This document shows, one piece after another, positions 20,312-29,924 of a DNA stretch of 30,897 nt (position 1 is the first letter of the stretch; each line of letters opens with the position of its first letter). Source of the stretch: Chara braunii (taxonomy: Eukaryota; Streptophyta; Charophyceae; Charales; Characeae); contig BFEA01000260.1 in NCBI GenBank assembly GCA_003427395.1, positions 1,404,712 through 1,435,608 on the forward strand, given 5' to 3'. The notes below the pieces were generated by a model. That model saw only the letters and a program-made list of their open reading frames with translations. It was not told the DNA's origin and did no database searches. A program made the translations under genes and the position numbers.

Positions 20312-20945
20312 GAGTCAAAAAAAAAATATTCTTTTTTGAGACTTTCATTGTCTCTCTCTGTTTCTGTATGTTTGTATGTCTGTATGTTTTTTTTTTTTTT
20401 TTTTTTTTCTCTCTCTTCGACTTTGTTTTCCACACCACTCATAATGCTACCAGTCATACATATACTAAGTTTGTATGGATTCTGAACGTTGATGTTTTCA
20501 TGTGTGGTTTGTTAAAAGTTATGGTTCATTTCACTTATACAATATTATTGTTAGGACTCACTTGAAAAGTTGACACATGTTTTTCTGACTTACGTGCACT
20601 ACTTTCTTTGTCCGCATAAAAAATTTCCACCGCAATTGGAAAAAAAAATAAAATTGTAATGCGATAGCTGACACATTGTTGATGGTCTCTATGAGCCTAA
20701 TAGTATTATAGTTTTCTTATGCATAACATGAGAGTGCATAAATACTTGAAAACACAAGTGATTAACGACCTCATAAAATTTCAGAGTGAAAGATTTGGAA
20801 GTTTGCTAGTAGAGGTTTGAAACTGTTGAAATGGTTTGAAGACACTTCATGTCCTTTCATGAATTTCATGTAGTTGGGGGTTAAATTTTATGTTTGTTTG
20901 TTTTTGTCTGTTTTTCTTTGGGTTCAACATTGTTGTGTGCCACTT
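20312..20945. other. AT-rich intergenic DNA
   Basis: It contains long T runs (about 20388-20408) and short open frames only; nothing is supported as a gene. Confidence 0.5.
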
Positions 20946-21179
20946 CAGGTCATTTTAGGAGTTTCAGATGGAGAGACCTGAAACATCTTAAATGACCTCA
21001 AGTGGTTGTAGCTTCTGAAAGAGGTTTTAGGTCTCCTCATCCAAATGGTTGATTGGGAGAGTTTTTGGTCACTTTCATATTTTCACCCGCTTACGGTCAT
21101 TTGAGTTTCATACGGGGAGACTTGAAAACTTCGAAATGACCTTGAATGGCTGAAGTTTCTGAAGCGGTTTCAGGTCCCA
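20946..21179. repeat. Diverged direct repeat, period about 147 bp
   Basis: Two related units lie at about 20946-21036 and 21093-21179. Each has GGTCATTT near its start, then AGTTTCA, GGAGAC, AAATGACC, and ends near TCTGAAG/A, GGTTT, AGGTC. GGTCATTT and AAATGACC within each unit are reverse complements, so each can fold back. Confidence 0.6.
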
Positions 21180-21549
21180 TCATAAAAGTACGCAACATCC
21201 GTCCGTGCAACTGAAAATGACATAAAAATAAAGGCATTTGTTAACCATTTCTCCTTGAAACAGACTCGTAAAGGGAGGAAATATTTTTTAGGCATGTGTT
21301 GATCAATGTGTTTGACTTGGTATTCCCCAATAAGTCTTTGTCTCAAAGGTAAACACGATCAACTCTATTTTATTTGTAATTTTAATTTTGCTCAACGACA
21401 TGTAAAAATTTTTACATTCTTACACAAGTGCTATTTTTGTTGTAAGTCTTATAATAATGCTCTTACAAGCTAGAAAACTTCGCGGATAAATACTTTTTGC
21501 AGAGCATGAAAAATGTTAATGTTGTATGGTTTATTTTTTATATTTTATT
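21180..21549. other. AT-rich intergenic DNA
   Basis: No gene, repeat or RNA feature could be supported in this stretch. Confidence 0.5.
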
Positions 21550-22070
21550 TCTTATTCGGCACGACTATCTGACCACCTACGACCGATGTTGACCTTAGGC
21601 TGTCGGGTCGCTTATTAGTCATGCCGACCCATAGGCGATTTGTTGACCAGTCTGTACTGCACCATCCGTTGAATTTTTCCAAGGTTGCACTGCACTTGTT
21701 TAGTATATAGCCAAAATCCGTTCGAAAATGGTTTTTTTTTTAGGGGGTAATGGGGGGTCGTGTCGGAGGTATATGAAGGACATAAGGGGGCTATAAGAAG
21801 GTTATCGCGGGTTAAATGTGAGATATAAGGATATTGGGAGACAGTATGAGGGTGTTGGGGGGGTGTATAGGGGAGATTTTGAGGGTGTTAATGAGATTAT
21901 TGAGGGTTCGGAAAAAAATAAATAAGAAATTGCGAGGTGTTAATTGACCGTTGTCCGGTAAGTGTTGACCAGTCAATAGGCAGTTGGTCAGCCCCAACCA
22001 ATCTAGGGTCGCTAACCGTCGGCCTGACTTCTTTATTGCTGGGCTACTAGAGTTACGTTGAACCAGTTGC
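21550..22070. mobile_element. Possible further non-autonomous element with TTGACC motifs
   Basis: Both flanks of this block contain repeated TTGACC/TTGACCAGTC motifs (21590-21650 and 21940-21990), and its centre has G-rich GGGGGTATAAGG-like units closely resembling the centre of the hAT-type element at 16880-17393. This subterminal-plus-G-rich plan suggests a related element. Ends and target-site duplication could not be fixed. Confidence 0.3.
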
Positions 22071-22654
22071 TTGCAGCGTAATGAAATATATGCTAGCAGA
22101 GTATCCTGGGAGAACTTTTTAAAACGGATTGAGAAAAATAAAAAACAAGTTTGTGCTTTAAACAAAAAATGTACTTTACTCATAATATTGTTTTGCCAAA
22201 GGTATTCCCTAAGTATTCCTTATCCAGGTTCTCCAAACGACAAAGATGTTTTGGGGGGCTGATTAAAGATAAAGAAAAAATGACCACGAACCTCGGATCA
22301 TAGTATAGTCTTTATTGAAGTTACTCCACTTTTTTATTCTTGTGAAAATTATGTTGATAATTTTTTAATGTGTCCCCACGTCGTATAAACATATTATGTT
22401 TCATGTTTGGTATCTGATTTTATTCGTAAGTAAATTTTATGATGAGGTTGACTTCTCATCTCCGTGTTTTCTACTTATAGTGTTCTCAATATGTGGATAC
22501 AAATCTGTCAAAAGATACAAAGGAACAAGACAAAAATTTAAGCATATTAAGAGCTTATTATTGAAACGAAGAAATGCACAAAATTGTTTGTTGATTTTTT
22601 TTGTCTACAAAATGAAGCATCTGATGAGATTGTGATTTTCAACACCGGATAGGT

Positions 22655-22912
22655 TTTTCTCACGTTTTGGGTCAACTGGGTGTTTTGGGACTACAAAGTT
22701 CGCGGTATGTTTTATTTAAAATCACTTTTTACTTTCTGTATTAAAATTTATGCTGCACGTTTATTTTTAGTATTAGTTTTTCATATTGTAAATTTAACAC
22801 TAAGTTCTTTGTCACTTTTGTCGATGATCTACAGATTGATGATATTGATCAATTGAAAAACGTGTTTATTACAACTTACAACAAACCTAGTACAAATAAA
22901 GGTTACAAACAT
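22655..22912 (+). other. Possible two-exon segment of an unknown gene
   Basis: The interval 22835-22912 is bounded by ATCTACAG and GTAAGTGTT, both good splice signals, and reads in one phase as IDDIDQLKNVFITT then YNKPSTNKGYKH. An upstream GTATGT donor at 22705 could pair with that acceptor. The preceding segment from 22655 (after GGATAG) joins in phase as FFSRFGSTGCFGTTKFA. No family is recognised, and the surrounding AT-rich sequence has stops in all frames, so this could be chance. Confidence 0.25.
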
Positions 22913-23164
22913 GTAAGTGTTCTTTCATCTATTTATTATCTTCATGGGGATAATGTTTACTGTTTTTTTTCTATAATTTTTTTTTTAGTTATTGCGAAAT
23001 TGCAGAATGTTAAATCAACTATCTTCTTTGTTTTATTGCTTGTTGCATTGACGTACTGAAATTTTCAATTCCTGCTGTGATTTGTTGCATACAAGTCCTC
23101 ATGTCTGGGTTTAATAATTGTTCATAGTTATGTTTCATGTGCCTGTATGCATATGACCGGTTGG

Positions 23165-23982
23165 TGACGTCGTCGGGGCAGAAACCTTGATAAGGGTATC
23201 CACTCGATGTTTTTAAACGTTGGTGATGTCCGATTTGGTTAAAGGTTATTTGGGCTTCATAACTTGATGAGATTGGTTATCTGTCGGAAGTTTATTCATA
23301 CATGACTTACGACCGAGAGACTAAAAATTTTTGAACCTAAAAACTGACGCCTGCGGCTTGTGGAAGAGGCGCCAGGAAACGGCGGCGTGACCGGTCCCTC
23401 CCCATGTTTGGTAAGGCTGCACGGATGTACAGTCGTATATATACTTATTCTACCTAAAATATGGACATTTGTGCGATTCAGAACCTATAAGGCTAACTCG
23501 GACCTCTGCGTGAGAATGCGCCGTTACCGTAAGAGTTGGGTCGTGCAAATTGAAGTTGAGTCGTGAAAGCGCGACCTCGTTAACGCCACGTGTGACCTTT
23601 GTATTTCGGCAAGGCCGAGCGTGGGCCAACTGCAGTTGGTGGAGGCTAGGCACTTGAGCGAGGATCCAGTACCGGCCTGGCTGTGAGCTTGGGCCTCGGA
23701 ACCACTGGCCACAAGGCTAGGGGAACCGGATGGGCACAGATCTTAATGAAGCAGAGTTGCCCCTATCACTACCGGGGTAGGAGCTAGCCCAATAGGTACC
23801 GGTACTTGACTCTCACCCCATTGATACGGGGATCGAATCTGACCAGCCGCTAGGCTAGCTCCTTTTGGAGTAGCGGTGGGGAGAAATCATCCAACGCAGC
23901 TGCTTTCGCTCGCACGATCTGCAAGATTGCATGACCTGAAATAACCGCGAGGATGAGGCATGGTCTCTGCGCAAGGATGACA
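23165..23982 (+). mobile_element. Dispersed repeat with tRNA-like A and B boxes, copy 2
   Basis: This is the best-preserved copy of the family also at 12629-13441 (inverted). It starts GACGTCGTCGGGGCAG, contains AAGGGTATC and GGGCTTCATAACTTGATGAG, and ends TGCGCAAGGATGACAC followed by a CA tract. The tRNA-like part has an A box TAGCCCAATAGG (23785-23796) and a B box GGATCGAATCT (23830-23840) at a normal tRNA spacing. GGAGCTAGCC before and GGCTAGCTCC after form an inverted repeat around it. No protein frame is supported. Confidence 0.6.
23778..23850 (+). other. tRNA-like RNA polymerase III promoter region
   Basis: A and B boxes match consensus and are about 33 bases apart, but a full cloverleaf with acceptor pairing is not seen. 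This is a tRNA-derived head and not a working tRNA gene. Confidence 0.5.
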
Positions 23983-25230
23983 CACACACACATACACAGT
24001 CATGCGCAGTCACATCTTCAACTCGTAATCCCTCTTTTTCTACCTCGCTTTCCTCTCATTCCTCCTCATCTTCTTCCTTACCCCTCTTTTTCGATTTCTC
24101 ACCCTCTTTGTCATCTTCATCTCGCTCTCTACCCATTTTTTTTCCTCCCTCAGCTGGCCAATAATCCATGCAAAAATTATATAAAAAAAAAAAATCAAAT
24201 CAAATAAAATTAAACTGAATGAATCTTCTTCATAATTTTGGGTCGATTCATTCGTTGCGACGACATAATACATACCACAACCAGGGGTACAGTCAGAGCA
24301 GTTGAAGACTCACGATTGTTAGACATTTCTCGTTCAAGAACGATAATTACAACAATGATCCCCATTACCATAGCGTTGATGGTCTCCAAGGTTCTCTTAA
24401 TGAGTCGGGCGGCTCGTTGGATTCGTCGGTGTAATATGCATCAGCCCAAGTAGGCAACTTTCCCTCTTTTTTTCCTATTGCCTTCATCTTCCTCCTTTTT
24501 TTTTTTTTTTCTTTTTTTTTTTTTCCCCCTCTTCTTCTACCTCTGTGTATGCTTGGCTTCCTCCTTTACATGCTTCTCCATTAGCCCGACCTGCACGCTC
24601 GCCATTTCTAGTATCACATCCATGCGCACGTTACCCCCGTCATCGAGTTCTCTCTCCATCTCCTTCTGCGTGCACCTTACCTCCTTTTTTAAGGTCGTCT
24701 CTATCCCCTTAGTCTACGCTTTGGTCCCTTTTTTTTTCCTCATACGACCTTCCCCTCACCATATGATTTTCTCTCTCTCACACACACATATACACACATA
24801 GAAAAACGTATACACTCACACACATACACACACACACACTCACACACACGCACGCTCACACGTAGTAATGTAAATTCTCATGATCTAGTGGTAAATAATT
24901 TTGATTTTTGCTCCCTTTATCAATGGAGATACGACGAAGCCAACCGCTAGATACACACACATGCATACAAACAACCAAAAGTAGCATAGTATATTTTCAT
25001 GTTCTAGCAATAGATTCATATAATTTTGCTCATCCTATTGTCGAAAGTTTCTGAGACCCGTTGCGATTCACACACTTACACGTACACACATAACCAAACA
25101 AATATACACCCTCACACATACACAAATGGTAGTGGTGTATATCACCGGGCTCTAGTGGTAGATTCGTTTGATTTATCTCATCCTATCGTAGAGAAGTATC
25201 AATAGATAGGCTGCGAGATAAAAGATTTAC
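23983..25230. other. Pyrimidine-rich intergenic DNA with CA microsatellites
   Basis: Long C/T-rich stretches (24030-24150, 24470-24780) and CA tracts (24779-24860, 25065-25125) dominate. A segment at about 24240-24440 is open on both strands. Read on the minus strand it has a hydrophobic run near INAMVMGIIVVIIVL, but a stop directly precedes it and no acceptor was found, so it is not called as an exon. Confidence 0.5.
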
Positions 25231-25392
25231 CTGTTCTTGCTCTCCTTCCGCATTGTCGTCGTCGTTGTCATCGTCGACGCAGCTCGATGCGCCCCTGCAA
25301 CCTGGGAACCACCCAAAGCACATGCAGAGAGTCTCTCGTAACTCAGATACAAGGTCCCCAAATCCACCAAGTTCCCAGAACGACGCCATCAT
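25231..25392 (-). CDS. Candidate first coding exon, 54 codons
   Basis: On the minus strand the sequence TTTCCTTGCAG (acceptor-like) is followed by TCA and ATGATG at 25387-25392. The frame encodes MMASFWELGGFGDLVSEL, then a Cys-rich part (CMCFGWFPGCRG), then an acidic part (DDDNDDDNAEGEQEQ). It ends exactly in phase at a donor CAG|GTAAAT (exon end 25231). Fifty-four whole codons between good splice signals, with an ATG at the start, is suggestive. No family is recognised and no second exon was found to the left. The plus strand also has an AAAGGTAAGT donor just beyond, so an exon of the opposite strand is possible. Confidence 0.35.
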
Positions 25393-25433
25393 TGACTGCA
25401 AGGAAAGGTAAGTACCATTTATTTTCCTCTCCT

Positions 25434-25578
25434 TCTTCTTCTCTTTCTTCTTTTTTTTTTTTTTCTTCTTCCTCTTCTTTGTGCGCCTCCCTCTTCCACG
25501 CGATCCTTCTTTCCCTGCACGTGATACCTTCCTCCTCGCTACTTATGACATTCTACCTCTTCTCCTCTTGCTCTCTCC

Positions 25579-25609
<31 letters not shown>

Positions 25610-25680
25610 CTTCTTCTTCTTCTTCTCCTTCCTCCTGCGTTTTCTTCCTCCTGCGTTTTTTTTCTTCTGCGCGCTTCCTC
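25434..25680. repeat. Pyrimidine tract with (CTT)n microsatellite
   Basis: C/T-rich low-complexity sequence with a regular TTC/CTT run at about 25581-25625. Confidence 0.85.
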
Positions 25681-25964
25681 CCCGTACCGTGATACTAACT
25701 TTGTCGGGCTCTGCAAAGGTAAGTCGAGACGTCCCGGTAGGACGTCCGAGTTCTCAACTGCGGGCTAGTCGAGTAGCCCTGGCTCGAATGAATCCACCGC
25801 CAATGGCAGTTTATCCGTTCGAGTAACTCGTGAATTTTATTTCGTAAAACGAAAAAGGAAAAGAAAAAAAAAAGAATATAATAAAAGGAATAAAGGTAAG
25901 TAGGGAAAAAAAAAAAAAAAAATATGAATCCTACTACGAATTTTCCCTCGTAGTCAACTATCAG

Positions 25965-26160
25965 ATTCGGGGCTTAGGCTCAACTACCCTACTAATCCCT
26001 AACACGGAGATCACGGGTTCAAGTCCCGGTCGACCGAAACCGGGTGAAGACCAAAATAAAGTTTCTTTAAAAACGAGCTAAGCTCGGGGTCGGATGGATT
26101 CGATCCCCAAGTCACCTGATTGTCAATCAGAACTGAAACCCACTTAGATAGCTCTTACTT
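25965..26160. mobile_element. Two convergent tRNA-like SINE heads
   Basis: On the plus strand, GGTTCAAGTCC at 26016-26026 is a perfect B box, and the preceding CTAACAC resembles the anticodon loop of tRNA-Val(AAC); an imperfect A box (TTAGGCTCAAC) lies about 35 bases upstream. On the minus strand a second head has A box TATCTAAGTGGG (26139-26150) and B box GGATCGAATCC (26096-26106). Its anticodon-like arm TCTGA-TTGACAA-TCAGG pairs well. Neither forms a full cloverleaf. Downstream sequence to about 26370 ends in AAATAAATATT, SINE-tail-like. Confidence 0.5.
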
Positions 26161-26826
26161 CGATTAGAAGAGGAGCAACTCAGGTATAGGTACAGTCTTG
26201 GGGCTCAACCCACCTAGTTGCCCAAACCCATTCTTCATTTTAGAAGGGTTTAGGCTAAATTGAGGCTGAATTGTTGGATGTAGGTTAGCTGCCATAGGTA
26301 TGTTAGACATTCTTATGGTCCACCCGGCTGTACAGTCGGGGCCTAAATAAATATTATTTTACTAAAAATATACGGACATTAAATTTTTTAGGTGTGTCGT
26401 AGATTTGTACGACACAAAATAACCCAATTGACCCCTCGACTTTCGTCGTCAAGGGGGTTTTATTATTTTTACGCTTTTTATTTTTAACTAGCGTTATGCC
26501 AAGGCACGCGCTTTGTGCACGACGGGTTTAATCGCCTTCCAGCTATCGATGTCAACGCGTAAGCTATGTTCTGATAATTGAATCCTCAGCCTCAATAGTC
26601 AAGAAAATCGTTTCAAAGTGTCGCATGAAAAACATGTACACTTTTAAGTTCAGTCCGACTCCGTCATGGTGGTCGGTGCAATTAGTGTGTCGACTGTAAA
26701 AACATGGTCAAATACCCGTGTAAGGGTATTTGGTCTGCCATAGTTGACACGATTCATATAAGATATTAATACATTAGACATTATTGGCAGACCTCTGTTT
26801 CATTTTGGTAAATGTGACAAACTTCA
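26161..26826. other. Non-coding stretch with AAGGGTAT motifs
   Basis: No gene. The probable SINE body and tail lie to about 26370. A CAAATACCCGTGTAAGGGTA motif at about 26708-26727 resembles part of the dispersed repeat family. Confidence 0.4.
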
Positions 26827-26960
26827 CGTTGTCGAGGTAGAAACCCTGATAAGGGTATCTGGCCGAAGGTCGGACAATGTTCGACTTTAGTAAAAGTTGT
26901 TTGGGCTTCATAACTTGATGAGATTGGATTATCTACCGACTCAAACCCAACTTATGAAGG
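26827..26960 (+). repeat. Dispersed repeat family, partial copy 3
   Basis: The sequence matches the first about 135 bases of copy 2: GTCGAGGTAGAAACC, CTGATAAGGGTATC, TCGGACAATGTTCGA and GGGCTTCATAACTTGATGAG. Similarity is lost afterwards, so it is truncated. A further fragment with TACAAGGGTATCCGCC lies at about 27145-27165. Confidence 0.6.
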
Positions 26961-27375
26961 AAAAACCACCATTCCAAATGATTATTGACGCTCGGAAGTG
27001 ATAGGTGATGACCGACAGTGTGACTGGTTGCATTCCGTTTCAAGGAAGCCGCATGGACAAACGGTCATTGGAACGTTAAATCTTTTTTTTTTTACCTAAA
27101 ATGATGATGCGTCGTTGATAAGGCTTTGTCGGTGCGAATACCCTTACAAGGGTATCCGCCCTGGTTGTTGTAGGTGACAGAGAATAAGGTTGCTTTAAAA
27201 TCTAAGTACTTCGGGCGAGTCACGAGTGTGTTTCGATTGCGTGGACTGAACGGTTGACTAGGAATAAAGAGTGTGGGGGCGTGCAGACTTAAGACGCACA
27301 TTATCTTTTTTCTTGTTGATGATTGTAATGCCGACGTGGTTGGCGGCCACATGTTTTATTGGAGAAACTACGGAG
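26961..27375. other. Intergenic stretch
   Basis: No gene. It holds only the short repeat-family fragment at about 27145-27165. Confidence 0.4.
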
Positions 27376-27540
27376 GAGTCACAAAACTGAGTTATAATTG
27401 CACTATGGGTCATGATGCAGTCTCGAATTGTAGTTCGGATAATGTATACAACCCAATTTTGTGGCTAGGTAGGGTACATCACGTGCAGTTGCAAACTGTA
27501 TCTTGCCCAATAGTGCAATTATAACTCGTTTTTGTGACTC
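27376..27540. mobile_element. Foldback MITE-like element, 165 bp
   Basis: The left arm (27376-27409) starts GAGTCACAAAACTGAG and the inverted right arm (27506-27540) starts GAGTCACAAAAACGAG; both continue TTATAATTGCACTAT, so about 34 bp match with few differences. Pairing extends imperfectly further inward (CATGATGCAGT against its partner), so nearly the whole element can form a hairpin. No clear target-site duplication or transposase is seen. Confidence 0.75.
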
Positions 27541-27984
27541 TACTAAAGTTACCCCTTTTTATTTATTTTTTAATTAAACTAGGAGTAAAAAAAATCGTCT
27601 TTTGATCGATACTATTGACAACAACGTGTGCGCTTGTACGGAGGGCGGCATCGGCGATAATGTGGCATCAAGTAATAGTTGAGTATGCGAGGGATTGAAC
27701 GCTCGGTAGGCGTGAGGCATGACGGTCGTGGTTCTAAGTGATAGCTTCAGAGTACGACCTTCGAATATTTATGAGAGCCGCATCTTCAGTAAGTCCAACA
27801 CAAAGATTATTCTTTAGTGGCAAATGAAAATAAAATCTCAGCGACTGTCAATAACACTAGCGACAAACTCAAGGGCAACATGTCAACGGGTTATGTACCG
27901 AATTTTTTCACTCAGCAAGACACATATAGTAGATTAACGATAGTAACGCAAAGATCTTGCCAGCATAAAACACAGTTAATCGGT
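27541..27984. other. Intergenic stretch
   Basis: No gene, RNA or repeat could be supported here. Confidence 0.4.
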
Positions 27985-28262
27985 CATTGACAGAGAATAA
28001 CAATAAAATGGTGCCGAAAATAAGCGCGTAGGAAAATTCGGCTTTAACAAAAAGAGGCTCGAAGGTAGTTGGGGAATGAAAACGAAGAAAGCATCTTATG
28101 GAGGGAAGCAGAACTGACGAGATTATTGACAACGAAAAAAAATAGAATGGTAATGTGCAAGGTTCGACAAAAATAGGCACACAGGAAAATTCAACGTCGG
28201 CAAAAAGAGGCTCCGAGGTATCAGGGGATGAAAAAAAACAAAACTACTCAAATATAGGCATA
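27985..28262. repeat. Diverged tandem duplication, period about 145 bp
   Basis: Both units contain GACA, AATGGTRMTG, a GGAAAATTC block, CAAAAAGAGGCTC, GAGGTA-like sequence and GGGGAATGAAAA-like sequence, at about 27985-28125 and 28126-28262. A block from the first unit (CTTATGGAGGGAAGCAGAAC at 28094) has a near copy at 29986 beyond the nested elements. Confidence 0.55.
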
Positions 28263-28400
28263 AAGGGAAATATCGGGGAAGAAGGGGAGAGGAGAACTTG
28301 GGTCTCGCTCCACTACACTAGTCTCACAAAAAAAAAAATGAGTGTTTTTAGAGTTGTCAGAGGCTTACAACTCTTAAAAAAAAAACCATTGCTCCACTTA

Positions 28401-29056
28401 GGGCATACTCACACGGCGACCTAAAATCCACAAAATATGCGGATTTTTTTTTTGGACATGGTTCACGTCACACTGCTGTATCTTTTCAGATGGGACAAGG
28501 TCGCGACCGTCTGGAGAAATGGGGATTTGGTACTTGGCTGGTCACACAACGCCATCCACTTAGGGCCTGTCTCTTATACACATCTAGATGTGTATAAGAG
28601 ACAGGGACAAGGTCGCGACCGTCTGGAGAAATGGGGATTTGGTACTTGGCTGGTCACACAACGCCATCCACTTAGGGCATACTCACACGGCGACAAAAAA
28701 TCCGCAAAATCCGCAAAATATGCAGATTTTGTTTTTGGACATGGTTCACGTCACACTGCTGTATTTTTCCAGATGGGATAAGGTGGCGGCCGTCTGGAGA
28801 AATGGGGATTTGGTACTTGGCTGGTCACACAGCGCCATCCACAAATTGCGCAAGAACATTTGTGAACAAATTTTTGCCAATTTTCAAAGAAAATGCAAAA
28901 AATGAAATAGGGCAAATCCCTTGTCTTGCGGCTTCCTGGGCCGCTGACAAATGGGCACATGAATAGTACATTTGCGAATTTGGTAAATCCGTGTGACCGG
29001 CCTTTTCCCCTTTTTTCTGGGATTTTGGGAATATAGGTCCCCATGTGAGTATGCCC
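28401..29056. mobile_element. PIF/Harbinger-like MITE with TTA TSD, partly duplicated
   Basis: The left end GGGCATACTCACACGGCGAC and the inverted right end GGGCATACTCACATGGGGAC differ at two positions, and TTA lies on both sides (28398-28400, 29057-29059), the duplication of PIF/Harbinger elements. A second left end with its own TTA begins at 28675, so a complete 382-bp element (28675-29056) is preceded by a partial copy of its 5' part. The tandem part is complicated by a sequencing adapter at 28567-28604. No transposase frame. Confidence 0.8.
28567..28604. other. Nextera mate-pair junction adapter (assembly artefact)
   Basis: CTGTCTCTTATACACATCT (28567-28585) followed directly by its reverse complement (28586-28604) is the transposase mosaic end in the circularisation-junction arrangement. 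The 74 bases before it (28493-28566) and the 74 bases after it (28605-28678) are identical. The adapter and one 74-bp copy are therefore not genomic. Frames across it give the known contaminant peptide VSYTHLDVYKRQ. Confidence 0.97.
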
Positions 29057-29342
29057 TTACTCCAGACTCGAGAACAATAGAAGCACTCACAAATTTCTCA
29101 GCGCTACATGACAGCCCTTCTACAACGCTAGATGACAGAGCCAGCTCGTTCTGATGGTCGGGGCAGGAGGCACATTCGCAAAAAAAGAAGTCGGAGCGGG
29201 GTAGGAGGGATGACGCTAGAAAACCTGGTAGGAGGGAGGACGTTAGAAAACCTGAGCGTTGCAGGCTGTGAACTCTTTACAAATCGAGAACGCTTTCTGA
29301 CAGCTCTCGAAGGGTGTTGTCATTAGTTTCAGTGTAGAGTAA

Positions 29343-29924
29343 GGGCCTCGCCACACCACTCTCGAATCTCGAAAAAATTCGATAGCTGTCAGAACTTTTC
29401 GAGAGGGCGGTTTTCGAGAGGAAAGGGCCCTTCGCCACACAGCACACTCGACATTTTTCCTCTCGAACGTGGATCCTCTCCGCGGCCCAATTCGGTAGTG
29501 CTGTGTGGCGGAGCCTAACTCTCGAATTGGCGGAGGCCGTGCTGAGCGGAAGCCTTCCTCACTGTCAATGCACCTAACCGCAAAGATGGCTTGTATACAT
29601 GCATTATCAGGGTGCGGCCGTGGTCCCAACCGCCTCTCGAAGATGGTGCATTTTCGAGAGTTGCTTTTGAGATTGCGCATTTCTCCTTCGACGCACTACC
29701 TTCCAAACACGGCCTGACAGCTCTCGAAATGGAGCACGACCTCGAGCGCGGACGGGAGGTATCACGAAAACCACAAAGCTGCAGGCTGGGCGAAAACATC
29801 TTTTCGAGAAGGCCCTCGAAACCGGCCTTCTGACAGCTCTCGAAAAGTTTTTTTTTTTCGCGAGGCTGTGTGGCTATGCCCAACTCTCGAATTTTCGACA
29901 TTCGAGAGTGGTGTGGCGAGGCCC
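29343..29924. mobile_element. PIF/Harbinger-like MITE, 582 bp, TAA TSD
   Basis: Both ends begin GGGCCTCGCCACACCACTCT and match for about 33 bases with one difference. TAA flanks both sides (29340-29342 and 29925-29927). The interior is full of CTCTCGAA/TTCGAGAG and CTGACAGCTCTCGAA motifs in both orientations. A smaller inverted pair (GGGCCCTTCGCCACACAGCA at about 29427 and its partner ending about 29516) suggests a further nested element. No transposase. Confidence 0.85.

Noticed and set aside
20070-20485. Frames across the N run
   Set aside because: They consist of unknown bases and TC repeat.
22618-22640. Second hammerhead core at CTGATGAG
   Set aside because: There is no stem II pairing and no GAAA box at the right distance.
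24240-24440. Membrane-protein exon on the minus strand
   Set aside because: A hydrophobic run is visible, but a stop lies directly upstream with no acceptor, and the opposite strand is equally open.
28437-28905. Overlapping frames of 105-114 codons near 28500
   Set aside because: They cross the sequencing adapter and the false 74-bp duplication.
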